From: Annona cherimola | Taxonomy: Eukaryota > Streptophyta > Magnoliopsida > Magnoliales > Annonaceae | Direction: 5' to 3' | DNA length: 64,000 bases | Assembly (NCBI GenBank): GCA_030490835.1 | Contig: CM059972.1 | Coordinates: 18,143,764 to 18,207,763, forward strand | Part shown: piece after piece, positions 46,701 to 58,458 of the stretch | How positions within the stretch are numbered: position 1 is the first letter of the stretch | How the letters are laid out: each line of letters starts with the position of its first letter | Notes under the pieces: model-generated | What the model was told of the DNA's origin: nothing | The model's database searches: none | Seen by the model: the letters and a program-made list of their open reading frames with translations, nothing else | Made by a program: the position numbers and the translations under genes

Positions 46701-49700
46701 AAGTTGTAAAGTGATGTGATATGATAGAAGTAATGATGAGAAATAAAAAAGATAGAGTTAAAATAGATAGGTTAGTTGTATATGTTGTTTAAAAATGATT
46801 GAAAATAGGATAGTTGTATAGGAAAATGTGAAAAAAATAATTAAAAAATAGATAAGTAATAAGGATTGAAAAGTTTTAACTTGATATGTTTTACACATTG
46901 CCAAACGCACCCTAAATCTATATTACATTAGAATTATTAAATTTTTATGCACTTTTCATTGTTATTTGTGTGACTATTTTTGAGGTACCAAATGATGTCC
47001 ACTACCTATTTAATAACTCAATGAGTCAGCTTTCCATAGGCTGAAAATTGCATAAGTCCAACACCATTTGAGAAAATTATAGCTTGCCTAAATAAGGTCA
47101 TAGGCTTGCTGCAGATTGTGGGGATATTTCGGTTAATTTTTGCTCATTTTAGTGATACCTTTCTCCATAAAAGAGCTTGTGTGGACTACAAGTTGCTATA
47201 TTTTATGATTCCTTGAGTTCCTTGAAAGTTACTGCTTTCCCTTGGTAATAGACGAAGGAACCAGGGAACATTGAGCCCCACTGTCAATTTAAAGTTTTCT
47301 TTTGTAACCTGTCCTACATATTCGAATAGAAGGGAAGTAATTATTCATTCAAAACTAGGAAATTGCAAGAAGTAAACAAACGTAGCCCATAAATACCACC
47401 AAAACTATTCTAGATAAGTTAAGAAAACTTATTACCTAATTAAATACTATTTCCTTGTTGGCTAAGTAGTTGGTTTCGTAGCCTAGTCCTAGCATGAGTA
47501 CTAGCAGTTAGGTTTCATAGTAAGTTACCAAGTTCCCTGTACAATTTGTAGATTTCGTATGGATAGTCATTCAGTTATCAATAAACCTATTCAAGTAATC
47601 CACAAATTAGAGATTTGATTCCTTTCAAGTGATCAATTGGAGGTCCAAGAGGAAATTTACCAATATATCCCAGAGTAGTTGGGCATTTCATGTCTTGTTT
47701 TAAGGATAAATTGCAGGATATTTTCTTTTTGTCCTTGCTCTAAAATCTAATTGTCTTAGATGCTAAATTAATCATGTAATTCCTATGGAGTCCTATGGAA
47801 GGATTGCAAAATAATCTTAAAACTTGCACCCACACGTTGGATTGTAAGCCTGATCACATGTTGGGGATGTTGGCAGAAGAACTTTCATTAATAGCACATA
47901 TAGAGGTACATCATGATGCACAGTAGCACATGTCCCCGAAATTGAATCACTTCCTGCAGACTACAAGCCTAAATGCAACAAATCCTCTTATACTAAGAAT
48001 TGCTATGAACCTTTTATCAAAAAAAAAAAAAGAATTGCTATGAACCACACTCGAAAAGCATGAACCATAAGGTCAGGGATACATACTCCCAAGTATAAAG
48101 TATAGCCATTCAAAATTATGCAAACCATGCCACCAAAAATCATGGTTTTTTGAGGGGAAAAAAAAACAATAATATGGCACTGAGTCATACTTCACTAAAC
48201 AGAACAGAAAAATCATTCAATGGACTGCTAAAGTAAATCCTAAATAGAGCATGTAAAAAAAATCCTGCATTTTTCTGACAAAACTTTTGTAGTAAACATA
48301 CCACGAGATCCATAACATTTTGTCTTGGCCGCCCCTTTCTCACTCTAGAAACATAAGGTACAAGAACACTGCACCCCCCAATGCATTCTCTCCTAGCAAC
48401 AACTGTTCCACTGGAAACAGCGTCCTGGACATGTCTGGCCTGTTGTTTCAGGGACAACTGGCTGTGTCCCAAATTTTTGACAGTGGCAATCAGTCTCCCA
48501 CTGCCTTCTCTGCCCTCAACTTCAGATAGTTCTTCAATATAACGTCTAGTTGGTTTTCGAAGCCTCTTGATTGGAGACTGCTCAATGTGGAGATCTTCAG
48601 TCTTCATTTCAGGCTCTGCTTTAGTCCCTCCAAGCACTTTCCCAGATGAAACCAGTTGGTCTTCCAGGTTGGTCAGGACTGTCAGGGGGACCCTTCCATC
48701 ATCATTCGTAGCTTCAGTAACTGGACTAGAGATCTGAGAACAATATTCTGATTTACTGCTACCCATTTGAAATAATGATTCTTCAGTCCCTTTCTCAGAA
48801 ACTAATTTTTTTCCTTTGATGATAAAGTTTGTAGCGGAAACATCACAAGAATTAGTCAAGCCCATCGTAATTCGCCGTTTAAGCCATAGCTTATCCTTGA
48901 CAGAAGTTTCTCGCCCAAATGTTGCTCTAAAAGTCTCTTGTAGCTCTCTGATGGATAGATTGTCCAAGCAGATGACTTCTCTTTTTAGAGTGGAAAAATC
49001 AGGTATGGGAATGGCGCTGTCAGACGCAGAAGATCTGCAACTAATAGGCTCATCCATCAGACTTTGGCAGGCCACTCTACTTGAATATTCAGTAGCATTA
49101 TCTTGGTCTAATCTGCATGCTACAGGTAGAAAATTTTCCTGCAGAGAATTTTCAATATGGGGATTTTGATCACTGTATGGCAACTGATCGTGTTGATCAG
49201 AAGATTGCCTGTCTATATCCACATGCCTAGTAGTGTGATCAGGAGATCCACATAATAACCGGTGTCTCTCCTCCCTTTTAACCTTATACAGCATCTCCTC
49301 AATATACTGCAAAGAAGGAGAAGAGTGATAGGGTATAAAAAACATGGAAAGAGACCACCAGTAGAATGCAACAAATATTAGCAAACAACCAAATTCAAAA
49401 AAATCAATTAAACATGTGCAAATATTGCAACGAAGAACACAGAGAGGTGGAATTTTTGCAAAGATACCTCGAGCCGTGCATTCAACTTCCAGTTGCCAGC
49501 ATCCATATCCTCAGATTTTGAAAACCCTGGAACATTTACAAGAGACATTCTAGAAGCCAAATAACAATGATATAGAAACCAAAAACAAAGTAATCAAGTC
49601 CACCTTCAAAACTGAGATATCCTAACCTACAATGGACAAGCTTAAAAGAAATGTCTATAAGGGACGAAGCCATATAAGCCTATCGACAAGAATTGCATTT

Positions 49701-51278
49701 GAAAATCACTCTAAACAACACCCAAACAGGACAATGCACCACTGAAAAATCTTCTCGAATATCCTTTGACCTCATAGGTAAAACTGATTTTTTTTGGGCT
49801 TAACCTTAAGCATCTATAGATAACCCTCCCTCCCATGAGAGAGTGACAAGCAGGTTACAGAGAATCAGCAATGTGAAAGAATGAACGCGAGAAATTCTGA
49901 AGAGGATAAAGAAAGAAAGTGAAATATCCAGAAATTAGGTAGCATTTCTACGCAGAACTGCACCTGCCATTGTATCTGCACTTAACAAGTCATGCTGATT
50001 ATTAATAAAACCTTGCGCTCTAGCTAACTCAAGATTTAAAAGGTTACAGGATCCAGATTCAGCCAAGTTCCAAAAGATGGAGAATTCTAAATGGTTGACA
50101 AGTCATAAATAAGTGCATGTATGAAAAAGTTGGATTGGATAATATGGTCAGGAAGTTGATTCAGTGGGATCTCTAGTAGACCAATCCATCAACCCAAGCC
50201 TGCCAAGTGCCAGCTAGTTTGGAGATTTCCAACCCAAATCCATTGTTTTGTAAATAATGCCCAATGCAGTCAACCCCCAGTGTTGGATGGGGAACATGCA
50301 GGCATAGCCAAGATGCATCACTAGAAATCAATAAGACCATTATTTCAACAAAACTCGTGTTCTAGCATTAGTCATCATTTGACAATTTCGACTTCCCAGA
50401 AGTTAGCGCTACTTCCAACAGAAATGGAAACCAACCATAAACACCAAGAATGGCACGTATCTCTATCAAAACATCAGGACCAGAACTAGTATAGTATCCA
50501 GTCCTGCCTTCTAATACCCCTTCTTCCATGTCATTTACAACATCCAAGAACAAAAATTTAGGAAACGTCAAAGATCAAAATTTCCATTTATCCTCTCTGA
50601 TTTAAAAAATTAAAATTAAAAAACACATCGTTTGTTGTATAGTCTCATGAATAGGCTCCTGGGAGATTCAGAATAGTGCCATTTTATAGTGACCATTTTT
50701 TTCTTCATTGAATCTAACTTGCTCAAGCTGGCAAATAGCACACAAGTCATTCTCCCACTCTCAGATAGACAATATCAAGATGCAAAATTATGAGCATCCA
50801 GTCAATGCTAGCATTTTTAGCAATATGCAAAACTAGATAAATTATTTGCTGAAAAAAGTTTTGCTAGCATTCCCGCTATCTTCCAGCATTCTCATTCCTT
50901 TGTCTTCTGTTCCATCTTATACCTAATACTGGTTAATGAACAAAATCCTAAACTCAAGAAGGATATAGTTGTCACTACATTAAAGTGCTTTCAATATATC
51001 ATATAGCCTTCTAGGGGTTCCTGCTTCCCAGTCACAGTCTCCAGCACCTCCTAGCATAACTTCACCAAATTGATAATCAGGCATACCATGAATCATTTAG
51101 TAACATCAGATGTTGTTGACAATTCTACTTATCAAATAAGCAAATAATTCAACATGGGCAAGCCATACTGATGGAACTCCATTAAATTGAGATAAAATTG
51201 TTCCTTATTACAAATCAACAAAGACAAACATGCAAAGAAAAAACACCAAATAAAAACGGAAAAGGGAAAAAAAACAAA

Positions 51279-51322
<44 letters not shown>

Positions 51323-52840
51323 CTTCAGTACTGTCCAAACCAGACTTCTTTGAGGAAAACCTGTCACATGAAACGAACACTTCAGTATTCTCATGTTCCT
51401 TAACTACAGGAGGAGGTTCACTCTTGTCATCTTCAAGTAAATCCTCAACTTCCATAACTTCATCATCTGTAGCAGGCACTAGTCTTCCATCACCTTCAAC
51501 CTAAACATACGCCACGGCAAACTTAAACTAAAACACCTGTACAGCAAAGCATACATACAATCCTACATTTTTAGCCAAGATTATTTTCAGTTTACATTAA
51601 TATAATCAATCCCTTTTTATTTTGCAGCTATTTGAACAAATAGACGATCAATAGTTGGATACCCTCTTGAAGTTCTTTTAATGTGCCTTCCCAGTCTAAT
51701 TCATGCACCTCCTAATTTAAACAATCGATCCCGTTTTATTTTGCAGCTATTTACGTTTTTAAGTTTTTTCCATTTTATTTAATAGCTTTTTTTGTAGCAG
51801 ATCATATGTTGTGCACGATGTGATTGTCAGAAGAGTTTGAAGAGTAAAAACTCTCAAGAAACATAGCCTCCTGTTCAAACAATCAAAATGGAAGTAAAAA
51901 TTGCAGGCAAACATGGAAATGATTTCTAGCTACAATTTTAATATGGAAACAATTACAATACATAAAACCTGGCACCCAAACACTTGTCCAATTGCAAAAT
52001 TTTGAAATGAGAAAAGGTCAGAATTAGCCATTTTATCTGTCGCCAGATGAATTGACCTGTTTAATGGATATAGGAAGTACTCTTTATGTTTATCATAAGA
52101 AAATAGCAACAAGTGGTACTTTAAATAGGAAATTGCCAGCACTTCTCTCTTAACATTAACAAAAAAAGACATTTAGTAATTTGACAAAAAATATATTCTA
52201 TAAACATTATTAACTTTAGAAACGTGATTCCTTAAAAATTCTTTAATCTATTCTTCAACATCACCAGTCTAAGACTCCAAAACACAATCGATCACTTAAA
52301 ATTTTTCCGTTGATATTAAATTTGACAAAACACTTTGCCAATCCTGCTGGCATAGAAGTACTATGAACTAACCATGGATAATTTTCCATTTGCATTTCTA
52401 CAAAATACTCTAACATTTTGCTGAAAAGTAAATCCCATGTAGTACACCACTAAGCTTGCAACTATGTAGGGTTCTCTATCCCATGAAATGATCTCCTAGA
52501 AGGCATCTCACATTCAAAATACATTATGTAGCAAGAATACAAAAAGAAAAAAAGAAAAAGAAAAAAGAAAAAAAAGCGACTAATTGCAAGCTCATGAATT
52601 ATGATCAGATAATTAGAATCATCCAATCAGATGATGCTGAATCACATCATTGCAAACAATCTTGCAATCCAACAGTGAAAAACTAGAACAGACAAAAAGG
52701 GGGGAACAATCTACCCGAACAAGCTTGTAGACAACTGGATCAGCATCAGTTGAAGATGAGTCGGAGACGCTGATTTTTCCAAGAGAACACTCATCCACGC
52801 GACCACCACACATATCCGCATCAGTCAAAACTTCTTCCAT
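42209..52840 (-). CDS. TRF-like MYB/SANT protein (TRFL3/TRFL6-like), eight coding exons
   Basis: Exons in coding order: 52840-52715, 51500-51323, 49526-49468, 49306-48302, 45804-45667, 44447-44154, 43784-43728 and 42376-42209. All are GT-AG with consistent phases, giving 674 aa. Residues 1-120 are acidic. A conserved-looking block SIRELQETFRATFGRETSVK lies at about 237-256. An AT-hook-like RKGRPRQ sits at about 444-450. A C-terminal MYB domain (about 553-612) starts RRKHHRAWTLTEVIKLVEGV and ends with the telobox-type VDLKDKWRNL, split across exons 6 and 7. A KHATMPIPMPILLRVRELAE tail follows. The telobox is characteristic of plant TRF-like factors that can bind telomere-type repeats in the nucleus; DNA binding here is inferred. 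Introns 2 and 7 start with microsatellites at the donor. A truncated duplicate lies at 22,130-28,190. Confidence 0.88.
43664..43720 (-). repeat. (TG)n(AG)n microsatellite at the intron 7 donor
   Basis: Compound dinucleotide repeat lying 8 bp beyond the proposed GTTAGC donor of TRF-like exon 7 (43728/43727). If the donor were skipped, translation would run through it as Ser-Leu and His-Thr repeats and stop at 43620. Confidence 0.9.
46410..46600. repeat. About 96-bp tandem duplication in TRF-like intron 4
   Basis: Two near-identical copies sharing GGATGTTATATAAAAATTTT and ATTAGATCAAATAGTGATCA. High identity suggests a recent event. Confidence 0.85.
46650..46912. mobile_element. Harbinger-like MITE in TRF-like intron 4
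   Basis: Termini GAGTGTGTTTGGGAATGG and GCCAAACGCACCC with TAA on both sides (46647-46649 and 46913-46915). The interior matches the family (GTGATATGATAG, GTTGTATAGGAAAATGTG). Confidence 0.85.
51279..51321 (-). repeat. (ATT)n microsatellite starting inside the intron 2 donor
   Basis: The donor of TRF-like exon 2 reads GAAG/GTATTATTATT, so the trinucleotide run begins with the splice site itself and extends for about 40 bp. Confidence 0.9.
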
Positions 52841-53700
52841 TTAGAAAGCAAAATTCCCGCAGCTTGAACTAACAACTTGATGCCTAGAACATCTAGGAAG
52901 AAAGGAAATACCTTAATTTCATTATTTAAACACAGAAAACAGACAGTAGGTCATCAACCTCATTGCGGTTAGAACCGAGTCCAATTCAAAGCGAAACCCA
53001 ATTTTCAGCTCAGAATTCCCGAACTTCGTGAATATATTATCTCCGTCGCAAAAGATTAACATTTTCGCCTACCCAAAAAATAACCAGAAAAATACTTCAT
53101 CATTACCCAAAAAAATACGCACTCTTCGACTAAGTATGGGGATGAAAATTTCAATTCCGAATAACGGTTCCAGCCAACTTTTTTGGATGAGTTTAACGAC
53201 TAAAGTTCACTGTTATACAGGTGAAGCTAAAGAATTTAGGGGTTCAAAATGTCAATTCGAATTCCGCTTGAAAGCGAGCAAGCACATGAAAATTCATAAC
53301 ATTCAAAGTCTCTTGTTTTCTAGGATAGGAAGTTGAGAATTTTACCGCGGATACGCAGCAATCAGCGATTCCACATTCTCCTCCGCATTGCCTGTGCAGC
53401 TGAGAGATATCTGAGCCGTCGATTTCGGATCGGACGGACAAGGAAGGGCGCGAATGAAAGGGCGTCAGAGAGAGAGAGGAGGGAGTATCAGCGCTTTTCC
53501 AAATTTTCGAGTTTTTCAATCTCTTTACTCCACTCCAGCTCTGCTCTGCTGCAGCGGATTTGAAAAAAACTATGAGCCAAGTTTCAATCTCGAGCGTGGA
53601 ATCCGCCCAAGTCGCGCTCGTGGGGGCGCTACCGAAAGCAGACCTTCCTTTTCCTCCGTCGCGACTAACGGCTCGACAGCGTATGAATTATTGACCGACT
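52841..53700 (-). promoter_or_regulatory. 5' UTR intron and promoter region of the TRF-like gene
   Basis: A strong acceptor (TTTCCTTTCTTCCTAG) ends at 52893, about 50 bp before the start codon, and a GCG/GTAAAA donor at 53346/53345 would remove about 450 bp of 5' UTR. The region 53,390-53,560 is GC-richer with a GA tract at about 53467-53480, consistent with a 5' UTR and core promoter. The start site is not resolved. Confidence 0.5.
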
Positions 53701-53741
53701 GACGGAGGCTAGAGAAATGGATCAAAGAATTTTTAAAATTA

Positions 53742-54022
53742 GGGTGTGTTTGGTAATAATAAAAAGTTGTCAAATTAAAAATTTTCAATCTAAAACTTTT
53801 CACTCTCCACAACTATCCTATTTTTTAATCATTTCTTCACATTTTTCTATACAACTATCCTACTTTTCAATCATTTTTATACAACTACCAACACAACTGA
53901 CCTATCTATTTCAATTTTATTCTATTTAGTCCTTATTATTATCTCTGTCATATCACATCATTTGACAACTTCTTATCTCTATAATTTTTCATCAAAAATT
54001 TTATTTATTTTCAAACACACCC
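53742..54022. mobile_element. Harbinger-like MITE upstream of the TRF-like gene
   Basis: Termini GGGTGTGTTTGGTAATAA and TTTTCAAACACACCC with exact TTA duplication (53739-53741 and 54023-54025). It is inserted close to the probable promoter. Confidence 0.9.
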
Positions 54023-54326
54023 TTAATCTATTTCAAAAGTCAAATCGGAGAACTGAAGATCACGATGGCAAGATAAAAAGCAGGAAAATGGGTCTCGGCA
54101 CTCGACTCTCGGAATGACGGTATGGACGGACTGGGGTTATAACTCGACGGACGATAAAAACGCGAATGGGAGAAAGATTGTGTGAGCCGGCGGCAGTTGG
54201 CCTGACACTTGATAGGACTGTCAGTTCCGGCAATGATTGATCATCAGTGTTTGTGGAAATGAATGTTTGAGTATGAAAACATGGAAGGTAATAACATGAT
54301 TATTGAATTTTATAGCTTTTTATTAA

Positions 54327-54592
54327 GGGTGTGTTTTATAAGTGATAAAATTTTGATGAAAAAATTTTTAGATAAAAGTTCGTGGAGGAGGAAAAAGTGA
54401 TATAATATGATATGGATAATGATGAAAGTAAAGAAGATAAAAAAATAAAATAAATAGATTTGATGTTTGTGTAGAAATGGTTTAAAAATAGAATAATTGT
54501 ATAGAAAAATTAAAAAATAATTTAAAAATACAATAGTTATAAAAAGTAAAAAGTTTTAATTTGAAAAAAAATTTGGATAAACAAACACTCCC
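54327..54592. mobile_element. Harbinger-like MITE
   Basis: Termini GGGTGTGTTTTATAAGTG and AAACACTCCC; TAA at the left, TGA at the right (one change). The interior has the family's GATATAATATGATATGG block. Confidence 0.8.
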
Positions 54593-54595
54593 TGA

Positions 54596-56442
54596 GAATA
54601 TTAAAATTAAAATAATAAAAATATGAATATTCTCGAGTAAGAAGCAATTAATGCGGAAAAGAAAAGGTGTTTGTAAAGTAACGAAATAGTGCAGAGAGCT
54701 AAACTGCCAAAGATATGTATTTTGGGAAGGAAATGAAAATTTACGGTAAGCTTTTGTTGGATAAAATGTAAAACAAAAAGATAATCATTATATCCGTCTC
54801 TCATTTTTAAAAAATTTCATACAAATATGGAGAACATTTGGTAAACTACATTGCTAGTAAACTCACCTCCCTCTCTAAACAAATATACCCTTGCACTTTT
54901 TTAAAATCTCTTTTTTCTCTTCTCCACCTCCCTCCCCGCCGCATTCCCAGATGAACCTTTATTCTCTCCTTTTACCTCATAACAAACGTACCCTAGTACT
55001 GAACTTCATAAAATGGCATCAGCTACCTACACGCATTACTTTGATATACTACTGTATTTCGAACAAGTCACCATTATTTTTGAATTGTTTATTTTAATTT
55101 TATCATTAAAAAAATCGATCTTATGGGGAACTCATTTACAAATATTGTCATTCGATAAAAATATCACATTACAAGCAAAGACTGAAAATCATTTAAAGCT
55201 ACTATTAATAACTACTTATTATATAAAATAAAATAAATATATGAATACATTTTGTATGAAATAAATATTATTGTCATATGCGTTGCAAAAATTATTTGAA
55301 TTTTTTTAGTGGATTCCTACACGCTCTACATGGAAACAGCCCTTGCGTTTAATATGGTTCATCTAATATTTCATTCTCAGTGATTTTCGGTATAATAATT
55401 AAATATGTAATGATTATTTTCATGAATAACTTCAAGTGTAAATCATTGTTGCGAGCTCAACACAGAAGGAAAGACTAACATTTGGGCACCAGCGAGCAGC
55501 ATCTAATCGGAGAGACGACACACAATGAGGTAAGAAAAGTAAGTAAAGTATAACCGTTTCAGGGTAGAAGAGAGGATTTAAAAAAAAAAAAAATGTTTTC
55601 CAACAAAATAAGTAGCATTTACTTTTCATCGGTATTGTACAATGTGATAATTTGATATTACAATTGGATACATTTATAATTTTTCTATAATTACCCCTGT
55701 ACTAGGGGAAATTTCTAAAAACCCCCGCCATCAGAGGAAAAATTATAAAATCTCTATTTTAGTGGAACTATTTTTGTAAAAATCTCTTTCCACCAAGGAG
55801 AGGGGATTCGAACCTGTGTTAGCATCTAAAGGGGGCCTTGTCCCTTGCCACATTGCTCAAGCCGCAGATGGCTAATAACTAACATCTATTGGCGCATTTT
55901 TGTTATAGATAATGTAATTAAAAAAAAGAGGCTATACTTCTCTGAAATCCCTTCATTTTTAGTATTTTAATGATTAATTAAAAACCAACTCTATCTATTG
56001 TATCTAATAATTCTCGTATTATCCTGAAAAATCTTTGATTTATCTAGTATTACTATTACGGATCCATATATATGAAATGGTTTAATATCAAATATTAATT
56101 TTAAAATAGTATTTTCAGCATCTAAACAATTTACAATATCATTACTATATTGCTTTTAAAAAATATTATTACTATAAATATAATGAATGTATTAACTTTT
56201 ACCTCAATCATCAACATACTAAGAATGAAAAATGTTATATTAAACCATTTTTCTATAGGAATTGGTTGCATAGAAGCGAGCCTTACAAAATCGAATGTAA
56301 TGGAAAATGTTTAACAATTGCTCCGACATTGAGTAGGAATTTATATAAGAGAAATAAATTTTAATCTTTATAGAAAAATTGTTTTCTAGTTTCCTAACAA
56401 CTAAATAGTCTATGCGATTTTGAAATGAAAAAATATAATATA
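54596..56442. other. Intergenic, AT-rich, one SINE-like piece
   Basis: No gene recognised. Short open frames lack domains. Confidence 0.4.
55790..55890 (-). repeat. SINE-like, tRNA-derived promoter boxes
   Basis: On the minus strand GGTTCGAATCCC is a perfect tRNA-type B box, preceded about 45 bp upstream by a GGCTTGAGCAATGTGGC stretch that could hold the A box. There is no tRNA cloverleaf, so a SINE head is the likelier reading. The 3' end is not defined. Confidence 0.5.
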
Positions 56443-56723
56443 GGGTGTGTTTAGTAATGAATAAAACTTTTGATGAAAAGTTTGAGAGAATAAAAGTTGT
56501 TAAATGATGTGATATGATAAGGGTAATAATGAGTAGTAAAGAGGATAAAGTTAAAATAGATATGTTAATTATGTGGATAATTGTGTAGAAATGATCGAAA
56601 AGTAGAAGAATTGTATAGGAAAATGTGAAAAAATTATTAAAAAATATGATAGTTGTGAAGAGTGAAAAGTTTTAAATTGAAAAATTTTAACTTGACATTT
56701 TCTATCAATTATCAAACACACCC
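56443..56723. mobile_element. Harbinger-like MITE
   Basis: Termini GGGTGTGTTTAGTAATG and ATCAAACACACCC. The 3-bp duplication is ATA on both sides (56440-56442 and 56724-56726), an exception to TAA/TTA. Confidence 0.85.
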
Positions 56724-57025
56724 ATAGAAAATGAATGTGATGCAGAAATGTGTACATAGCCGGTTCATAAAACAAATTTCATCCAATGAAATATGCGCCC
56801 ATCCAAACTATATATAGTCTACCTAATAAAATAGTTTGCTTTATATCATAAAATATTTAAAAAAAAATTAATACACCAACGGATGAATTTAAGAATTTTT
56901 TTTGCAATTTACGCATGATAATACTCATTTAAAGCAAGTATGGCCCACAAAAAATTTGATTTAAATAATTCTTGATACCATAATAGAACAAATCATGTTA
57001 AACAAAATGAATAAATATAATTTTA

Positions 57026-57309
57026 GGGCATGTTTGGATATAAGAACAACTATTCAAATTAAATTTTTTCATTTAAAATTTTTTACCTTTCACAACTACC
57101 TTACTTTTTAATTATTTCTTTACATTTTTCTATACAATTACCCTACTTTTTAATCATTTATACACAACTACTCATACAACTAATCTATCTATTTTAATTT
57201 TATTTTCTTTATTCTTCATCATTACCTCTAACATAACACATAATTTTCTACTAATTTAAACATTTTTACACTAGTTCATCCAACAATTTTATCACTTCCC
57301 AAATACAAC
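57026..57309. mobile_element. Harbinger-like MITE, reverse orientation
   Basis: Starts GGGCATGTTTGGATATAAG and ends in a decayed CCCAAATACAAC; TTA at both borders (57023-57025 and 57310-57312). The interior has the family's TTTTTCTATACAATTACCC block. Confidence 0.75.
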
Positions 57310-57789
57310 TTAGTTTAACCATCCACATGACTCCAAAACGGAAGTCACAGTAAAATCTTCACTATACCTTCGCCCAGTGAAGTGTATCCCCGTGTTAGTT
57401 GCTGGCTCAAGGCCAGACAAACAAACAAAAGCACATTGATCGCGTGCAGCCTACCACAATTCAGGTCCATTTGCAGCCAATTCCAAAAAAGTACAAAAAA
57501 ATTTAAAAATGAATCATAGGTACATGGACCTCATGAAGGTCAATTAGCATATCAAGGGCATGTTTGACTACACTAAAACTTTTTAATTTAAAATTTTTCA
57601 CTATCGACAATTATATTATTTTTTAATTATTTCTTTACATGTTCCAATATAATTGTCATACTTTTCAATAACCTGTTCACCACTTTTCATATAACTAATT
57701 TATATATTTTAACTTTATTTTATTTACTCATCTTCATTACCCCTATCACATCGTATTATTTTTTCTCATTTTAAAAACTTTTACACTAA

Positions 57790-58081
57790 GGGTGTGTTTG
57801 GTTACACATAAAACATGTCAATGAAAACTTTTCAATCAAAAACTTTTCACTTCTCATAACTACCTTATTTTTTAATTATTTTTTCACATTTTCCTATATA
57901 AACAACCCTACTTTTCAATAATTTTCACACAAATACCTATACGACTACCCTATCTATTTTAACTTTATTCTCTTTACACCTCATTATTACCCCTATCATA
58001 TCACATCATTTTCTATCAACTTGACAACTTCTACTCTGAAAAGTTTTCATCAAAAAATTTTACCTCCAACCAAACACACCC
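57790..58081. mobile_element. Harbinger-like MITE nested in the 57556-58455 element (first)
   Basis: Termini GGGTGTGTTTGGTTACAC and CCAACCAAACACACCC, TAA on both sides (57787-57789 and 58082-58084). It is the least decayed copy of the family in the window, hence probably the youngest. Confidence 0.9.
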
Positions 58082-58084
58082 TAA

Positions 58085-58411
58085 GTGGATATTTGTAAAA
58101 TGATAAAACTTTTAAATGAAAATTTTTTAATGTAAGTGTTTTTGAATTAAAATAAAATGTTGTAATATAATGAAGGTAATAATAAACAGTAAAATAAATA
58201 AAGTTAAAATATATAGATTAGTTATATAGATAATTATGTAAAAATGATTAAAAGATAAGATAATTATATATAAAGACAAAAAATAATTAAAAGGGATAAT
58301 TATATATAAAGATGTGAAAAATAATTTAAAAATACAATAATTATGAAGGGTAAAAAGTTTTTAATTAAAAATTTTTGGTTTGAAAACTTTTATCCGTTAC
58401 CAAGCTTACCC
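58085..58411. mobile_element. Harbinger-like MITE nested in the 57556-58455 element (second)
   Basis: Left end decayed (GTGGATATTTGTAAAATG), right end CCGTTACCAAGCTTACCC, with TAA at 58082-58084 and 58412-58414. It shares one TAA with its neighbour. It is more diverged than the first nested copy and in opposite orientation. Confidence 0.8.
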
Positions 58412-58458
58412 TAAAAATTTTTCATCTAAAGTTTTATTAGATTCCAAACACACCCCAA

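Larger units (their letters stand above)
57556..58455. mobile_element. Harbinger-like MITE split by two inserted relatives
   Basis: The outer element starts GGGCATGTTTGACTAC and ends TTCCAAACACACCC with exact CAA duplication (57553-57555 and 58456-58458). Its left part (57556-57786) and right part (58415-58455) join to a normal-length copy once 57790-58411 is taken out. Confidence 0.85.

Noticed and set aside
55790..55890. tRNA gene
   Set aside because: A perfect B box is present but no cloverleaf or anticodon arm can be drawn, so a SINE head is preferred.
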